64,000 bases of DNA from Zunongwangia sp. HGR-M22 (GTDB lineage: Bacteria > Bacteroidota > Bacteroidia > Flavobacteriales > Flavobacteriaceae), in contig NZ_CP115159.1 in the NCBI RefSeq assembly GCF_027594425.1, positions 3,929,001-3,993,000 of the forward strand. The letters are read 5' to 3'. Positions 27,127-35,260 of this stretch are shown here, one piece after another. The position numbers and the translations under genes were made by a program. Numbering within the stretch: position 1 is the first letter of the stretch; every line of letters begins with the position of its first letter. The notes beneath the pieces are model-generated. The model worked only from the letters and a program-made list of their open reading frames with translations, made no database searches and was not told the DNA's origin.

Positions 27127-27843
27127 ATGAATTTTGAAAAACTTAATATAGAACACATTTTATTTCTGGATATTGAAACGGTTCCAGATCAACCTTCTTT
27201 TGAACACTGGGAAGAAGAAAAAAAAGATTTATGGGCTGAAAAAACCAAATATATTCGAAAAGATGAGTATTCACCAGAAGAATTTTATTCCAGAGCAGGA
27301 ATTTGGGCCGAGTTCGGCAAAATTGTTTGTATTTCAGTAGGATTTTTAAGTGTAAAAGATGAAAAAAGAAATTTTAGACTGAAAAGTTTTTCGGGAGATG
27401 AAAAATCGATTTTAGATAATTTCAGTTCACTTTTAAACGATCATTTTAATAAACCGTATCATTTACTCTGTGCCCATAACGGGAAAGAATTTGATTTTCC
27501 GTTTATCGCCAGAAGAATGATTATCCACCAATTAAAACTTCCGCAGAAAATAAACAATATGGGTAAAAAGCCATGGGAAATTCCGCATCTTGATACAATG
27601 GAATTATGGCGATTTGGCGATTACAAGCATTTTACTTCTTTAAAACTGCTTACCCACACGTTGGGCATACCATCACCTAAAAACGATATTAGCGGCGATC
27701 AGGTTTTCGAAGTGTACTACCAAGAAAATAATTTGCAACGAATTGTTGAATACTGCGAGCGTGACGTGGTGGCTATTGCTCAAATTGTTTTGCGCCTAAA
27801 GCAAGAAGCACTTTTAAAAGACTCAGAAATTAGCACTGTTTAA
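27127..27843 (+). CDS. Predicted 3'-5' exonuclease, DNA polymerase B exonuclease-like
   Basis: 238 residues from ATG 27127 (a TTG six bases upstream is less likely). DEDD-type ribonuclease-H fold: FLDIETVPD (Exo I), AHNGKEFDFPF (Exo II), and a C-terminal YCERDVVAIAQI (Exo III, YX3D type). This matches the stand-alone polymerase-B-like exonuclease family (PF10108). No polymerase domain follows. Substrate, DNA or RNA, is not known. Ends one base before the convergent scoB stop, with no terminator hairpin between. Confidence 0.85.
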   Translation: MNFEKLNIEHILFLDIETVPDQPSFEHWEEEKKDLWAEKTKYIRKDEYSPEEFYSRAGIWAEFGKIVCISVGFLSVKDEKRNFRLKSFSGDEKSILDNFSSLLNDHFNKPYHLLCAHNGKEFDFPFIARRMIIHQLKLPQKINNMGKKPWEIPHLDTMELWRFGDYKHFTSLKLLTHTLGIPSPKNDISGDQVFEVYYQENNLQRIVEYCERDVVAIAQIVLRLKQEALLKDSEISTV

Positions 27844-28497
27844 TTATAAAACCATTTCCGGCACTTCCCCTTCGATAATCAATTTCCCCTCGGTAGCGGC
27901 GATAATTTCATCTACGCTAACTCCCGGTGCTCGCTCTAATAATTTAAACCCTTCTTTGGTAACTTCAATCACAGCTAAGTTTGTGACAATCTTGGTAACA
28001 CAACCTACGCCTGTTAAAGGAAGGCTGCATTTTTTAAGCAATTTGGATTCGCCAGCTTTATTGGTGTGCATCATAGCGACAATTATATTTTCTGCGGAAG
28101 CTACCAGATCCATTGCGCCCCCCATTCCTTTTACCATTTTCCCCGGAATTTTCCAGTTGGCGATATCTCCATTTTCGGCAACTTCCATCGCGCCCAAAAT
28201 AGTAAGATCGACATGTTTACCGCGAATCATCCCGAAACTTAAAGCAGAATCGAAGAAACTCGCACCCGGCAACGCGGTAATAGTTTGTTTCCCCGCATTG
28301 ATAAGATCGGCATCTTCTTCACCATCAATCGGGAACGGTCCCATACCTAAAATGCCGTTTTCACTCTGAAATTCTACCTGAATATCATCTCTTACAAAGT
28401 TTGCTACCAAGGTTGGAATCCCAATTCCTAAATTCACATAAAATCCATCCTTAACCTCTTTGGCTATTCGTTGTGCTATTCCGTTTTTGTCTAACAT
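27844..28497 (-). CDS. scoB: 3-oxoacid CoA-transferase subunit B
   Basis: 217 residues. Beta subunit of a family I CoA-transferase (succinyl-CoA:3-ketoacid type), which moves CoA between succinate and acetoacetate. The catalytic glutamate is in SENGILGMGP; GGAMDL and FDSALSFGMIRG are family motifs. Its partner subunit A is on the same strand but 439 bp upstream, because an element lies between them; the two genes usually sit side by side. scoB is preferred to atoA by general look only. Confidence 0.9.
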   Translation of the reverse strand: MLDKNGIAQRIAKEVKDGFYVNLGIGIPTLVANFVRDDIQVEFQSENGILGMGPFPIDGEEDADLINAGKQTITALPGASFFDSALSFGMIRGKHVDLTILGAMEVAENGDIANWKIPGKMVKGMGGAMDLVASAENIIVAMMHTNKAGESKLLKKCSLPLTGVGCVTKIVTNLAVIEVTKEGFKLLERAPGVSVDEIIAATEGKLIIEGEVPEMVL

Positions 28498-28503
28498 TGT
28501 TTA

Positions 28504-28520
28504 ATGTGTTAATTTGATGA
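28504..28520 (+). repeat. 17-bp inverted repeat, scoB-side copy
   Basis: atgtgttaatttgatga; exact reverse complement at 28921-28937, 434 bp outer distance. Confidence 0.9.
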
Positions 28521-28536
28521 TATGATAATTTGGAAA

Positions 28537-28895
28537 TTATCCTCTGCTTTTATTTGTTGAAATAATTCGACTAAGCAGCTTTTGAATTGAAAGTAATTTT
28601 TCGTACAATTCCCCATCATAATTTTTAATATGTTCGGAAGATTTACAAAGTAAAAGCCAGTATTCAACTTCCTTTGCTTCCTTATCGGCTATTTTTAGTT
28701 TATGTCCAAAATCTTTTCGGCTCTCTGAAGATTGTGCTTCCCAAATGTTTGCTCCAATCGACGTACCACTTCTAATAAGTTGAGAAGCAATCTCATAATG
28801 CTTATGTACTTTTAGTTGTTCGGAGTAATTGATTATCCCTAGAGCGAACTCGACGGATATTTTTAGAATAATATTTCTTTTTTTAAATTACTCAC
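28537..28895 (-). pseudogene. Four-helix-bundle (23S rRNA IVP-family) gene, frameshifted at its start
   Basis: The minus strand has 116 open codons (28887-28537) that read as a four-helix-bundle protein of the 23S-rRNA-intervening-sequence family (PF05635): NIILKISVEFALGIIN, then IRSGTSIGANIWEAQSSES, then HKLKIADKEAKEVEYWLLL, ending NKSRG. No ATG, GTG or TTG starts this frame near its beginning, and a TAA precedes it. In the neighbouring frame GTG at 28895 reads V-S-N-L-K-K up to an A7 run; one extra A would join it exactly to the body and give the family's usual N-terminus. So this is a one-base frameshift, a slippage site or a sequencing error. Confidence 0.75.
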
Positions 28896-28920
28896 ATCAA
28901 CGTATCAGCACATTTTCTAC

Positions 28921-28937
28921 TCATCAAATTAACACAT
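28921..28937 (-). repeat. 17-bp inverted repeat, scoA-side copy
   Basis: Exact reverse complement of 28504-28520. Its last base is part of the scoA stop codon. Confidence 0.9.
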
Positions 28938-29629
28938 CACCTCACCGTCCTTTTCTCAATTCGTTTTTCGTAGTTTTTGCCTTCAAAAATTCGTTGTACA
29001 AATATTCCCGGAATATGGATAAAATTAGGATCCAGTTCTCCCGGTTCTACTAGTTCTTCAACCTCAACGACGGTAACTTTTGCGGCACCGCACATTACGG
29101 GATTAAAATTACGCGCTGTTCCCTTAAAGATCAGATTGCCGGCCTTGTCCCCTTTCCAAGCTTTTACAAAGGCAAAATCGGCTTTAAAAGCTTCTTCTAA
29201 AACGTACATTTTGCCATCGAACTCCCGAGTTTCTTTTCCCAAAGCGACTTCAGTTCCGTAGCCAGCAGGAGTATAAATTGCTGGAAATCCCTGTTGTGCT
29301 GCCTGGCATCTCGCTGCTAATGTTCCCTGCGGGATTAATTCAACTTCCAGCTCTTCACTCAACATTTGTCGTTCAAATTCAGCATTCTCGCCTACGTAAG
29401 AAGACACCATTTTATCGATTTGTTTTTTCTGAAGTAGAAGTCCTAATCCAAAATCATCCACACCGGCATTGTTGGAAATACAGGTTAGATTTTTAGTATT
29501 CAACCGAACGAGTTCTGAAATGGCATTCTCGGGAATTCCGCTTAATCCAAATCCCCCAAGCATAAACGTCATCCCATCATGAACTCCCTTTAAAGCTTCA
29601 GCAACATTATCTACCGTTTTATTAATCAT
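28937..29629 (-). CDS. scoA: 3-oxoacid CoA-transferase subunit A
   Basis: 230 residues. Alpha subunit of the family I CoA-transferase: [20 protein letters not shown] at the N-terminus (glycine-rich CoA site) and [24 protein letters not shown] are typical. Same strand as scoB; the two must assemble, so the inserted element between them is transcribed through or supplies no terminator. The stop codon overlaps the element's terminal repeat by one base. Confidence 0.9.
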   Translation of the reverse strand: MINKTVDNVAEALKGVHDGMTFMLGGFGLSGIPENAISELVRLNTKNLTCISNNAGVDDFGLGLLLQKKQIDKMVSSYVGENAEFERQMLSEELEVELIPQGTLAARCQAAQQGFPAIYTPAGYGTEVALGKETREFDGKMYVLEEAFKADFAFVKAWKGDKAGNLIFKGTARNFNPVMCGAAKVTVVEVEELVEPGELDPNFIHIPGIFVQRIFEGKNYEKRIEKRTVR

Positions 29630-29720
29630 CGACTACTATTTTCCTCTAAAAATAAAGAAATTTCAAGATAATTCCAATATTTTAAAAAGTCTTCAATATA
29701 AACTTCCGAAGTAAAATAAA

Positions 29721-29754
29721 AAAAGCCCAGACTGAATGACCAATCTGAGCTTTT
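29721..29754 (-). terminator. Terminator of the PBP1A operon
   Basis: On the minus strand a stem of about 12 bp (AAAGCTCAGATT/AGTCTGGGCTTT, with two G-U pairs in RNA) is followed by TTTTTTTATTTT. It lies 20 nt past the PBP1A stop. Confidence 0.8.
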
Positions 29755-29773
29755 AGAATTTAAGTTATATTTT

Positions 29774-32092
29774 TTAGAAATCTAATTCTTCTATTACTCC
29801 GCTATCGGCGTTGTTAGATTTCCCGTAAGAATCACAATCTACAGTAATGGATAGATTTTCAGGTCGTTCAAAATCATCCTGAGAGATATTTAAATCTTCA
29901 TTTGCATAAACACTCTTCATATACATTCCCCAAATTGGTAATGCCATCGTAGCTCCCTGACCGTAAGTTATCCCAGGAAAATGTACTGCACGATCTTCAG
30001 CACCTACCCAAACACCGGTTACGAGATTTGGAACCATTCCCATAAACCAACCATCACTTTGATTTTGTGTAGTTCCGGTTTTTCCGGCAATAGGATTTTT
30101 AAAGTCATAAGGATAACCTGTTACCGCTCGCTTATAATCTAATCTAACTTCTCTACCTGTTCCTCGCAAACGTGCTCCAGATCCATATCTAGTTACACCT
30201 TCCATCAAGTTAACCGTTACATAAGCCGCTTCTGCACTCATCACATCATGCGTTTCTGGAACATTTTGGAATAAAACGGTTCCATTTTTATCTTCGATTC
30301 GTGTAATCAAAACAGGTTTAACACGAACGCCTTTATTTGCGAAAGTGCTATAAGCACCCACCATATCATAAAGACTTATATCTGCAGTTCCTAAAGCAAT
30401 AGCCGGCCCTGTTGGAAAATTATCGGTATCAATTCCCAGTTTTGTAATTAAATTGATCACATTCCCGGGAGTAGTCTTATCAATAACTCTAGCGGTAACC
30501 GTGTTTACAGAGTTTGCCAGTGCTTCCTTCAAGCTCATCATCCCTGAATATTTATCGCCACTACCTGAATTTCTCGGAGACCAATCTTTAATATTTCCAA
30601 ATTTTCCTGCCGGAATTGTAAACCTGTTTAATGGTAAGGTATCACAAGGAGACATTTTTAACTGATCGATCGCTGTTGCATAAACAAAAGGTTTGAAGGT
30701 AGAGCCTACCTGACGTTTCCCTTGTTTTACGTGATCGTATTTAAAATGCTTAAAGTTTGTTCCGCCAACCCAGGCTTTTACTTCTCCCGTGGTTGGATCC
30801 ATAGACATTAAACCAGACTGAAAGAATGATTTATAATATCTAATGGAATCTCGTGGTGTCATTGTAGTATCTATATCCCCTTTCCAGGAAAAGACTCTCA
30901 TCTCTCGAGGTTTATCAAAAGAAGCCATGATGGTTTCTTCAGATTTGCCTTCTTTTTTCATTTTTTTATATCTCGCAGATCTTCTCATAGACCCCTTGAT
31001 AATATTATCGATCATACTCTGATCGATATCTCTAAAAGGAGCTGATCTGTTGTTTTGATTTTGGCGATCAAACTCTTTCTGAAGTTTAGTTAAATGCCTA
31101 TGTACTGCATCCTCTGCATATTCCTGCATTTTTGAATCGATAGTAGTATAGACTTTTAAACCATCTCGATATAAATTATATTTTTCACCATCAGGTTTAG
31201 GATTTTCCTCGATCCAATCTGATAAGAATTGTCGTGTATATTCTCTAAAATAAGTTGCAATACCATCGTCGTGACCTTCAGGAGAAAAATTAATTTTCAT
31301 TGCTACTTGTTGTAGAGAATCTTTTTCCTGTTCGGTTAAAAATCCATTTTTGTACATCTGAACAAATACCTGATTTCTTCTTTTCTCCACCAAATCTGGA
31401 CGACGAACAGGATTGTACAGTGCCGAATTTTTAAGCATTGCCACCAAAACAGCAGATTCCTCTATCTTCAAATCGATAGGTTCTTTATCAAAATAGATTC
31501 TGGATGCAGATCGTACGCCAACAGCCTGATAAAGGAAATCGTATTTATTCAAATACATTGTGATAATTTCCTCTTTTGTGTACTGTCTCTCTAAACGAGT
31601 AGAGATTACCCATTCTTTCATTTTCTGAAGTACACGCTCAAATGTATTATCTGTAGAGAAATCATCGGTAAACAATTGCTTAGCCAACTGCTGCGTAATT
31701 GTACTCGCTCCACCTTTAGATCCCATGTAAATCGCTGCACGTGCAGTACCACGGGCATCTATCCCAGAATGTTTATAAAAACGTTCGTCTTCTGTAGCTA
31801 CCAAAGCTTGCACTAAATGTTGCGGAAGATTATCGTATTTAATGGGAGTACGATTTTCGCGATAATATTTACCAAGTGTTTTCCCGTCTGAAGAAATAAG
31901 CTCGGTAGCGAGATTGGTTTCCGGATTTTCTAATTCATCAAAGGTTGGCATTTTACCAAATACCCCCCAACCAGCTAATAGAAAGAAAAAAACAACCGCT
32001 AGGACTCCTACACTAAAAAGTGTCCAAAATCCAATGATGTATTTGCGGTTACTCTGCTTAGGTTTAGTTTGCTTTTTACGAGATTCAGCCAT
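29774..32092 (-). CDS. Class A penicillin-binding protein (PBP1A-type)
   Basis: 772 residues. Membrane helix about 20-40, glycosyltransferase-51 domain with catalytic E101 in EDERFYKHSG and QQLAKQLF, then a transpeptidase domain with GSTFK (S464, K467), SVN (528-530) and KTGTT (671-675). It polymerises and crosslinks peptidoglycan in the periplasm. All catalytic motifs are present. It lies 5 nt after gldH, so cell-wall growth and gliding-motor genes are in one unit. mrcA/ponA-like. Confidence 0.95.
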   Translation of the reverse strand: MAESRKKQTKPKQSNRKYIIGFWTLFSVGVLAVVFFFLLAGWGVFGKMPTFDELENPETNLATELISSDGKTLGKYYRENRTPIKYDNLPQHLVQALVATEDERFYKHSGIDARGTARAAIYMGSKGGASTITQQLAKQLFTDDFSTDNTFERVLQKMKEWVISTRLERQYTKEEIITMYLNKYDFLYQAVGVRSASRIYFDKEPIDLKIEESAVLVAMLKNSALYNPVRRPDLVEKRRNQVFVQMYKNGFLTEQEKDSLQQVAMKINFSPEGHDDGIATYFREYTRQFLSDWIEENPKPDGEKYNLYRDGLKVYTTIDSKMQEYAEDAVHRHLTKLQKEFDRQNQNNRSAPFRDIDQSMIDNIIKGSMRRSARYKKMKKEGKSEETIMASFDKPREMRVFSWKGDIDTTMTPRDSIRYYKSFFQSGLMSMDPTTGEVKAWVGGTNFKHFKYDHVKQGKRQVGSTFKPFVYATAIDQLKMSPCDTLPLNRFTIPAGKFGNIKDWSPRNSGSGDKYSGMMSLKEALANSVNTVTARVIDKTTPGNVINLITKLGIDTDNFPTGPAIALGTADISLYDMVGAYSTFANKGVRVKPVLITRIEDKNGTVLFQNVPETHDVMSAEAAYVTVNLMEGVTRYGSGARLRGTGREVRLDYKRAVTGYPYDFKNPIAGKTGTTQNQSDGWFMGMVPNLVTGVWVGAEDRAVHFPGITYGQGATMALPIWGMYMKSVYANEDLNISQDDFERPENLSITVDCDSYGKSNNADSGVIEELDF

Positions 32093-32097
32093 TTGCT

Positions 32098-32589
32098 CTA
32101 ATTATTCTGTGTCGTTTTTTCTATTCTGAAACCAACATCTGTGATTCCTTCTAAATTTTCTATTCCATCTACATCACCATTCTTACGCATGGCATGTCTA
32201 ATATTAACTTGATAATCTCCTGGTTCTTTAAATTTTACATTTTCTTTATACCAAAGTTTGTTTTCTTTTACATCACCAAATCCTGTACCAAGCCATTCGC
32301 CGTTAGGTTCAGCCATTTTATATTCTAAGGTGTCGCTTATCACCTTTCCTTTTGGGAATTGAATTTCAGTAATTAAATATAAGTTGCTATACTTAAACTT
32401 ACTGTTATTTCTAATATCGATAAATAAATTATAAGCTTTTAGAGAATCCAATTCTCCAATGTTAAACGTAACTATAGAATCTTTATTCCACTCATTAATA
32501 GATTTATATTCATCATAAACCATTTTGGAATCACAACTCCACAGAAATAAGCTGATTACAGTACAAACCAGAATAAAATTACTTCGCAT
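32098..32589 (-). CDS. gldH: Gliding motility lipoprotein GldH
   Basis: 163 residues from the chosen ATG, which gives a proper lipoprotein signal: MRSNFILVC... with lipobox LWSC (C19). A longer frame reaching 32667 would bury this signal. SKMVYDEYKSINEWNKDSIVTF and the late EGITDVGFRIEK match GldH, a lipoprotein needed for flavobacterial gliding and for chitin use, tied to the type IX secretion/gliding apparatus. The start overlaps the upstream ricT-like gene by 11 nt. Confidence 0.87.
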   Translation of the reverse strand: MRSNFILVCTVISLFLWSCDSKMVYDEYKSINEWNKDSIVTFNIGELDSLKAYNLFIDIRNNSKFKYSNLYLITEIQFPKGKVISDTLEYKMAEPNGEWLGTGFGDVKENKLWYKENVKFKEPGDYQVNIRHAMRKNGDVDGIENLEGITDVGFRIEKTTQNN

Positions 32590-33751
32590 TCTTTGAGGAA
32601 GATGGGTTATTTTTCTTTCTTCTTTTTTTATTTCTACGTTTCTTTTTGCCTTGTTGTGGTTTATCAAATCTTGTTAAACTATCTTGTCCAACCACATTAT
32701 TAAAGTCTGGCTTTTCTTCTTCCATCTGAAGCACAACTTCAAACTCTTCAAGACTGCCTATACTTTCTCTTTTCTTATTAGAAGCAATTATTTTATTTGC
32801 CTGCTCTGCGGTTAGTTTATGCCACGTCATCCATTCACCTTCATAAGCATACCAAAGAAAGCCTTTAAAAATATCTATTTTTTGGCATACGGCTGTTCCC
32901 TTTTTGGTATAAAGTTTAATATCTGTTTTCGGGAAAGATTTAAGACATTCCAAGTAGGTATCTAACTCATAATTTAGGCAACATTTTAGTTTCCCACACT
33001 GCCCAGCTAGTTTTTGCGGATTTAAAGATAGCTGTTGATAGCGCGCTGCGCTGGTACTTACAGATCTAAAATCTGTTAACCAGGTAGAACAACATAACTC
33101 ACGCCCGCAAGATCCAATCCCCCCAAGTCTTGCAGCTTCCTGGCGAAGACCAATTTGGCGCATTTCGATACGAGTATTAAATTCTCGTGCAAACTCTTTT
33201 ATTAACTGGCGAAAATCTACACGATCATCTGCTGTATAATAAAAGGTTGCTTTTGAAGCATCTCCCTGAAATTCGATATCGCTAATCTTCATACTAAGAT
33301 TTAAACGAATGGCGATTTCTCTGGCTCTTGTTTTAATTTTTTCTTCTTTGGAACGAACTTCTTCCCAAATATCAATATCTTTTTGGGTGGCTTTGCGATA
33401 AATTTTTAATACCTCATCGCTATCGGGATTTACCTTTTTCTTCTTCATCTGTATTCTTACCAATTCTCCGGTAAGACTTACCATCCCGACATCGTGACCT
33501 GGCGAAGCTTCTGTAGCTACCACATCGCCCATGCTTAGGCTAAGATTTTCGGTATTTTTAAAGAAATGTTTTCTTCCGTTTTTAAAACGTACTTCAACAC
33601 AATTAAAAGGTTCTATTCCGTTTGGAAGGGACATATTAGAGAGCCAGTCAAAAACCGTAAGTTTATTACAACTATCTGTTCCGCAGGTTCCGTTACTTTT
33701 ACATCCTTTAGGCTTACCGTCTGTACCGGTAGAGCAACTGCTACACGCCAT
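32579..33751 (-). CDS. ricT: PSP1-domain protein, RicT/YaaT-like
   Basis: 390 residues from the start MACSSCSTG (a longer frame to 33790 is possible). A Cys-rich N-terminus (C3, C6, C17, C23, C28), the PSP1 core (VRFKNGRKHFF to VRIQMKKKK) and two conserved Cys segments, CGRELCCSTWL and CGKLKCCLNYELDTYLECL, match RicT/YaaT. In Bacillus RicT is part of an iron-sulphur complex that helps RNase Y processing; the role in Bacteroidota is not established. The C-terminus is a long Lys/Arg tail that may bind RNA. First gene of ricT-gldH-PBP1A. Confidence 0.82.
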   Translation of the reverse strand: MACSSCSTGTDGKPKGCKSNGTCGTDSCNKLTVFDWLSNMSLPNGIEPFNCVEVRFKNGRKHFFKNTENLSLSMGDVVATEASPGHDVGMVSLTGELVRIQMKKKKVNPDSDEVLKIYRKATQKDIDIWEEVRSKEEKIKTRAREIAIRLNLSMKISDIEFQGDASKATFYYTADDRVDFRQLIKEFAREFNTRIEMRQIGLRQEAARLGGIGSCGRELCCSTWLTDFRSVSTSAARYQQLSLNPQKLAGQCGKLKCCLNYELDTYLECLKSFPKTDIKLYTKKGTAVCQKIDIFKGFLWYAYEGEWMTWHKLTAEQANKIIASNKKRESIGSLEEFEVVLQMEEEKPDFNNVVGQDSLTRFDKPQQGKKKRRNKKRRKKNNPSSSKNAK

Positions 33752-33967
33752 AAATGTTATATATCTTGATAAGGAGTAACAAAAAGCCAAATCTCTTATT
33801 CAAAAATAACCCGATATCCCGACCATCAATCTCACTTCTAAATCCCAGGACCTCAAGGGTGTATTTCAAAAATTCGGTTTTCTAATTTTGCTCCTTTTGG
33901 TTTATAAATCAGTTCTAAAAAAGTAAAGATACCAATATTAATTGGCATCACCATTTAGAACGAAAGC

Positions 33968-34999
33968 TTAACTCTTATATTTTAAAACTTCAGAGCGGCC
34001 TTTCTTAAAAATTTTATTGCTGTTTCCTTTTCCTTTTCTAAGCTCTTTTTGTTGTTCGTAAGGAAGGGAATTTATTTTCATACAATCTTCGCTGCAGCAA
34101 TTGTTCATTTCCATCGCACATTCTTCACACTGAATAAATAGTAAATGACACGCTTCATTTGCACAATTAACATGGGTATCACAAGGTTTGCCGCATTGGT
34201 GGCAATGTGCAATTACATCCTCTGTGATACGCTCTGAACGTCGATGATCGAAAACAAAGTTTTTACCGATAAATTTATTTTCCAATTGCTGATTTTTAAC
34301 CTGGCGGGCATATTCTATTATTCCGCCCTCCAATTGGTACACATTCTGAAATCCGCGATGCTTATAATAGGCACTTGCTTTTTCACAACGAATTCCACCA
34401 GTGCAATACATTAACAGGTTTTTATCTTCTTTGTGCTCTTCAAGATCTTTTTCTATAATTGGAAGCGAATCCCTAAAAGTATCTACATCTGGAGTAACCG
34501 CTCCTTGAAAATGACCAATTTCACTTTCGTAGTGGTTTCGCATATCTACACAAACCGTTTTTGGATCGTCTAGTAACTGATTAAATGTAGCAGCATCTAC
34601 ATGAATCCCTTTGTTAGTAACATCAAAGTTCGCATCGTTTAAACCATCTGCAACAATTTTATCCCGAACTTTCACTTTTAATTTCAAAAAAGATTTAGAA
34701 TCCTGTTCGATCGCAATGTTTAGACGACAACCTTCTAAGAAATAAATTCCGTCTATAAAATCTTTAAATTCATTGAATCTTTTTGCCGGGACAGAAAGCT
34801 GAGCATTAATACCTTCGTTCGCCACATATATTCTACCCAGAACATCCATCGAATTCCAGGCTACAAAAAGATGATCTCTAAAAAGATTAGGATTGCCTAT
34901 TTTAGCGTAGGCATAAAAAGAGAGCGTAAGCCTGTCTTCACCAGCTTCCTCGATTAATGCTTCTCTTTCTTTAGCGCTTAGTTTGTTGTACAGTTGCAT
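33968..34999 (-). CDS. trhO: tRNA uridine(34) hydroxylase, O2-dependent
   Basis: 343 residues. Rhodanese-fold enzyme (YceA) that makes 5-hydroxyuridine at wobble U34 of tRNA using O2. The catalytic cysteine is C199 in MYCTGGIRCEKASAYY, with C205 close by. The N-terminal acylphosphatase-like domain (GRIYVANEGINAQLS) and the Cys-rich C-terminus (CHQCGKPC, CEECAMEMNNCC) are both present. It follows a ferredoxin and the U32 protein TrhP on the same strand, which make the same product by another route. Confidence 0.9.
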   Translation of the reverse strand: MQLYNKLSAKEREALIEEAGEDRLTLSFYAYAKIGNPNLFRDHLFVAWNSMDVLGRIYVANEGINAQLSVPAKRFNEFKDFIDGIYFLEGCRLNIAIEQDSKSFLKLKVKVRDKIVADGLNDANFDVTNKGIHVDAATFNQLLDDPKTVCVDMRNHYESEIGHFQGAVTPDVDTFRDSLPIIEKDLEEHKEDKNLLMYCTGGIRCEKASAYYKHRGFQNVYQLEGGIIEYARQVKNQQLENKFIGKNFVFDHRRSERITEDVIAHCHQCGKPCDTHVNCANEACHLLFIQCEECAMEMNNCCSEDCMKINSLPYEQQKELRKGKGNSNKIFKKGRSEVLKYKS

Positions 35000-35029
35000 G
35001 CTATACTAATTTTAAGAATTAAAGAAATA

Positions 35030-35260
35030 TTACAGTTTTTTAGTGGTAATTATTTTTACCGGACAGGCATTTTGTGCCTGCAAACATTCGGCAAAGATAC
35101 TATCATCGTGAGATTTAAGCGTATAAAAGCCTTTTTTTTCTTTAGAATGCAATAGAACAGTCTTGCCATCTTTCTTAGACATCTGAAATTCTGAAGGTGC
35201 CATTTCTACACAATAATTACAGCCAATACATTTTTCTCTTTGTAAGGTAACCACTACCAT
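35030..35260 (-). CDS. Small [4Fe-4S] ferredoxin linked to TrhP
   Basis: 76 residues. One [4Fe-4S] site: C11, C14 and C17 (CIGCNYC) and C66 before proline (CP); C59 is extra, and the usual second cluster is missing. Its ATG shares a base with the trhP stop (TAATG), so the two are translated together. E. coli ferredoxin YfhL is reported to be needed for hydroxylation by U32 proteins, so this is the likely electron donor of TrhP (inference). Confidence 0.85.
   Translation of the reverse strand: MVVVTLQREKCIGCNYCVEMAPSEFQMSKKDGKTVLLHSKEKKGFYTLKSHDDSIFAECLQAQNACPVKIITTKKL

Larger units (their letters stand above)
28504..28937 (-). mobile_element. Inverted-repeat-bounded element with a four-helix-bundle gene
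   Basis: A 434-bp insert between the CoA-transferase subunit genes. Its ends are a perfect 17-bp inverted repeat (atgtgttaatttgatga at 28504-28520; complement at 28921-28937). A subterminal variant of the same motif (28895-28913) lies inside one end. The element starts inside the last codon of scoA (TGA at 28939-28937) and stops 6 nt before scoB's ATG. It carries one reading frame, for a four-helix-bundle protein. No transposase. Calling it mobile is inference. Confidence 0.55.

Noticed and set aside
28537-28895. Diversity-generating retroelement accessory gene (Avd shares this fold)
   Set aside because: No reverse transcriptase, template repeat or variable repeat is nearby.
33752-33967. Possible small RNA or gene in the 216-bp gap upstream of ricT
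   Set aside because: No reading frame, hairpin with T-run or repeat was clear enough to support one.
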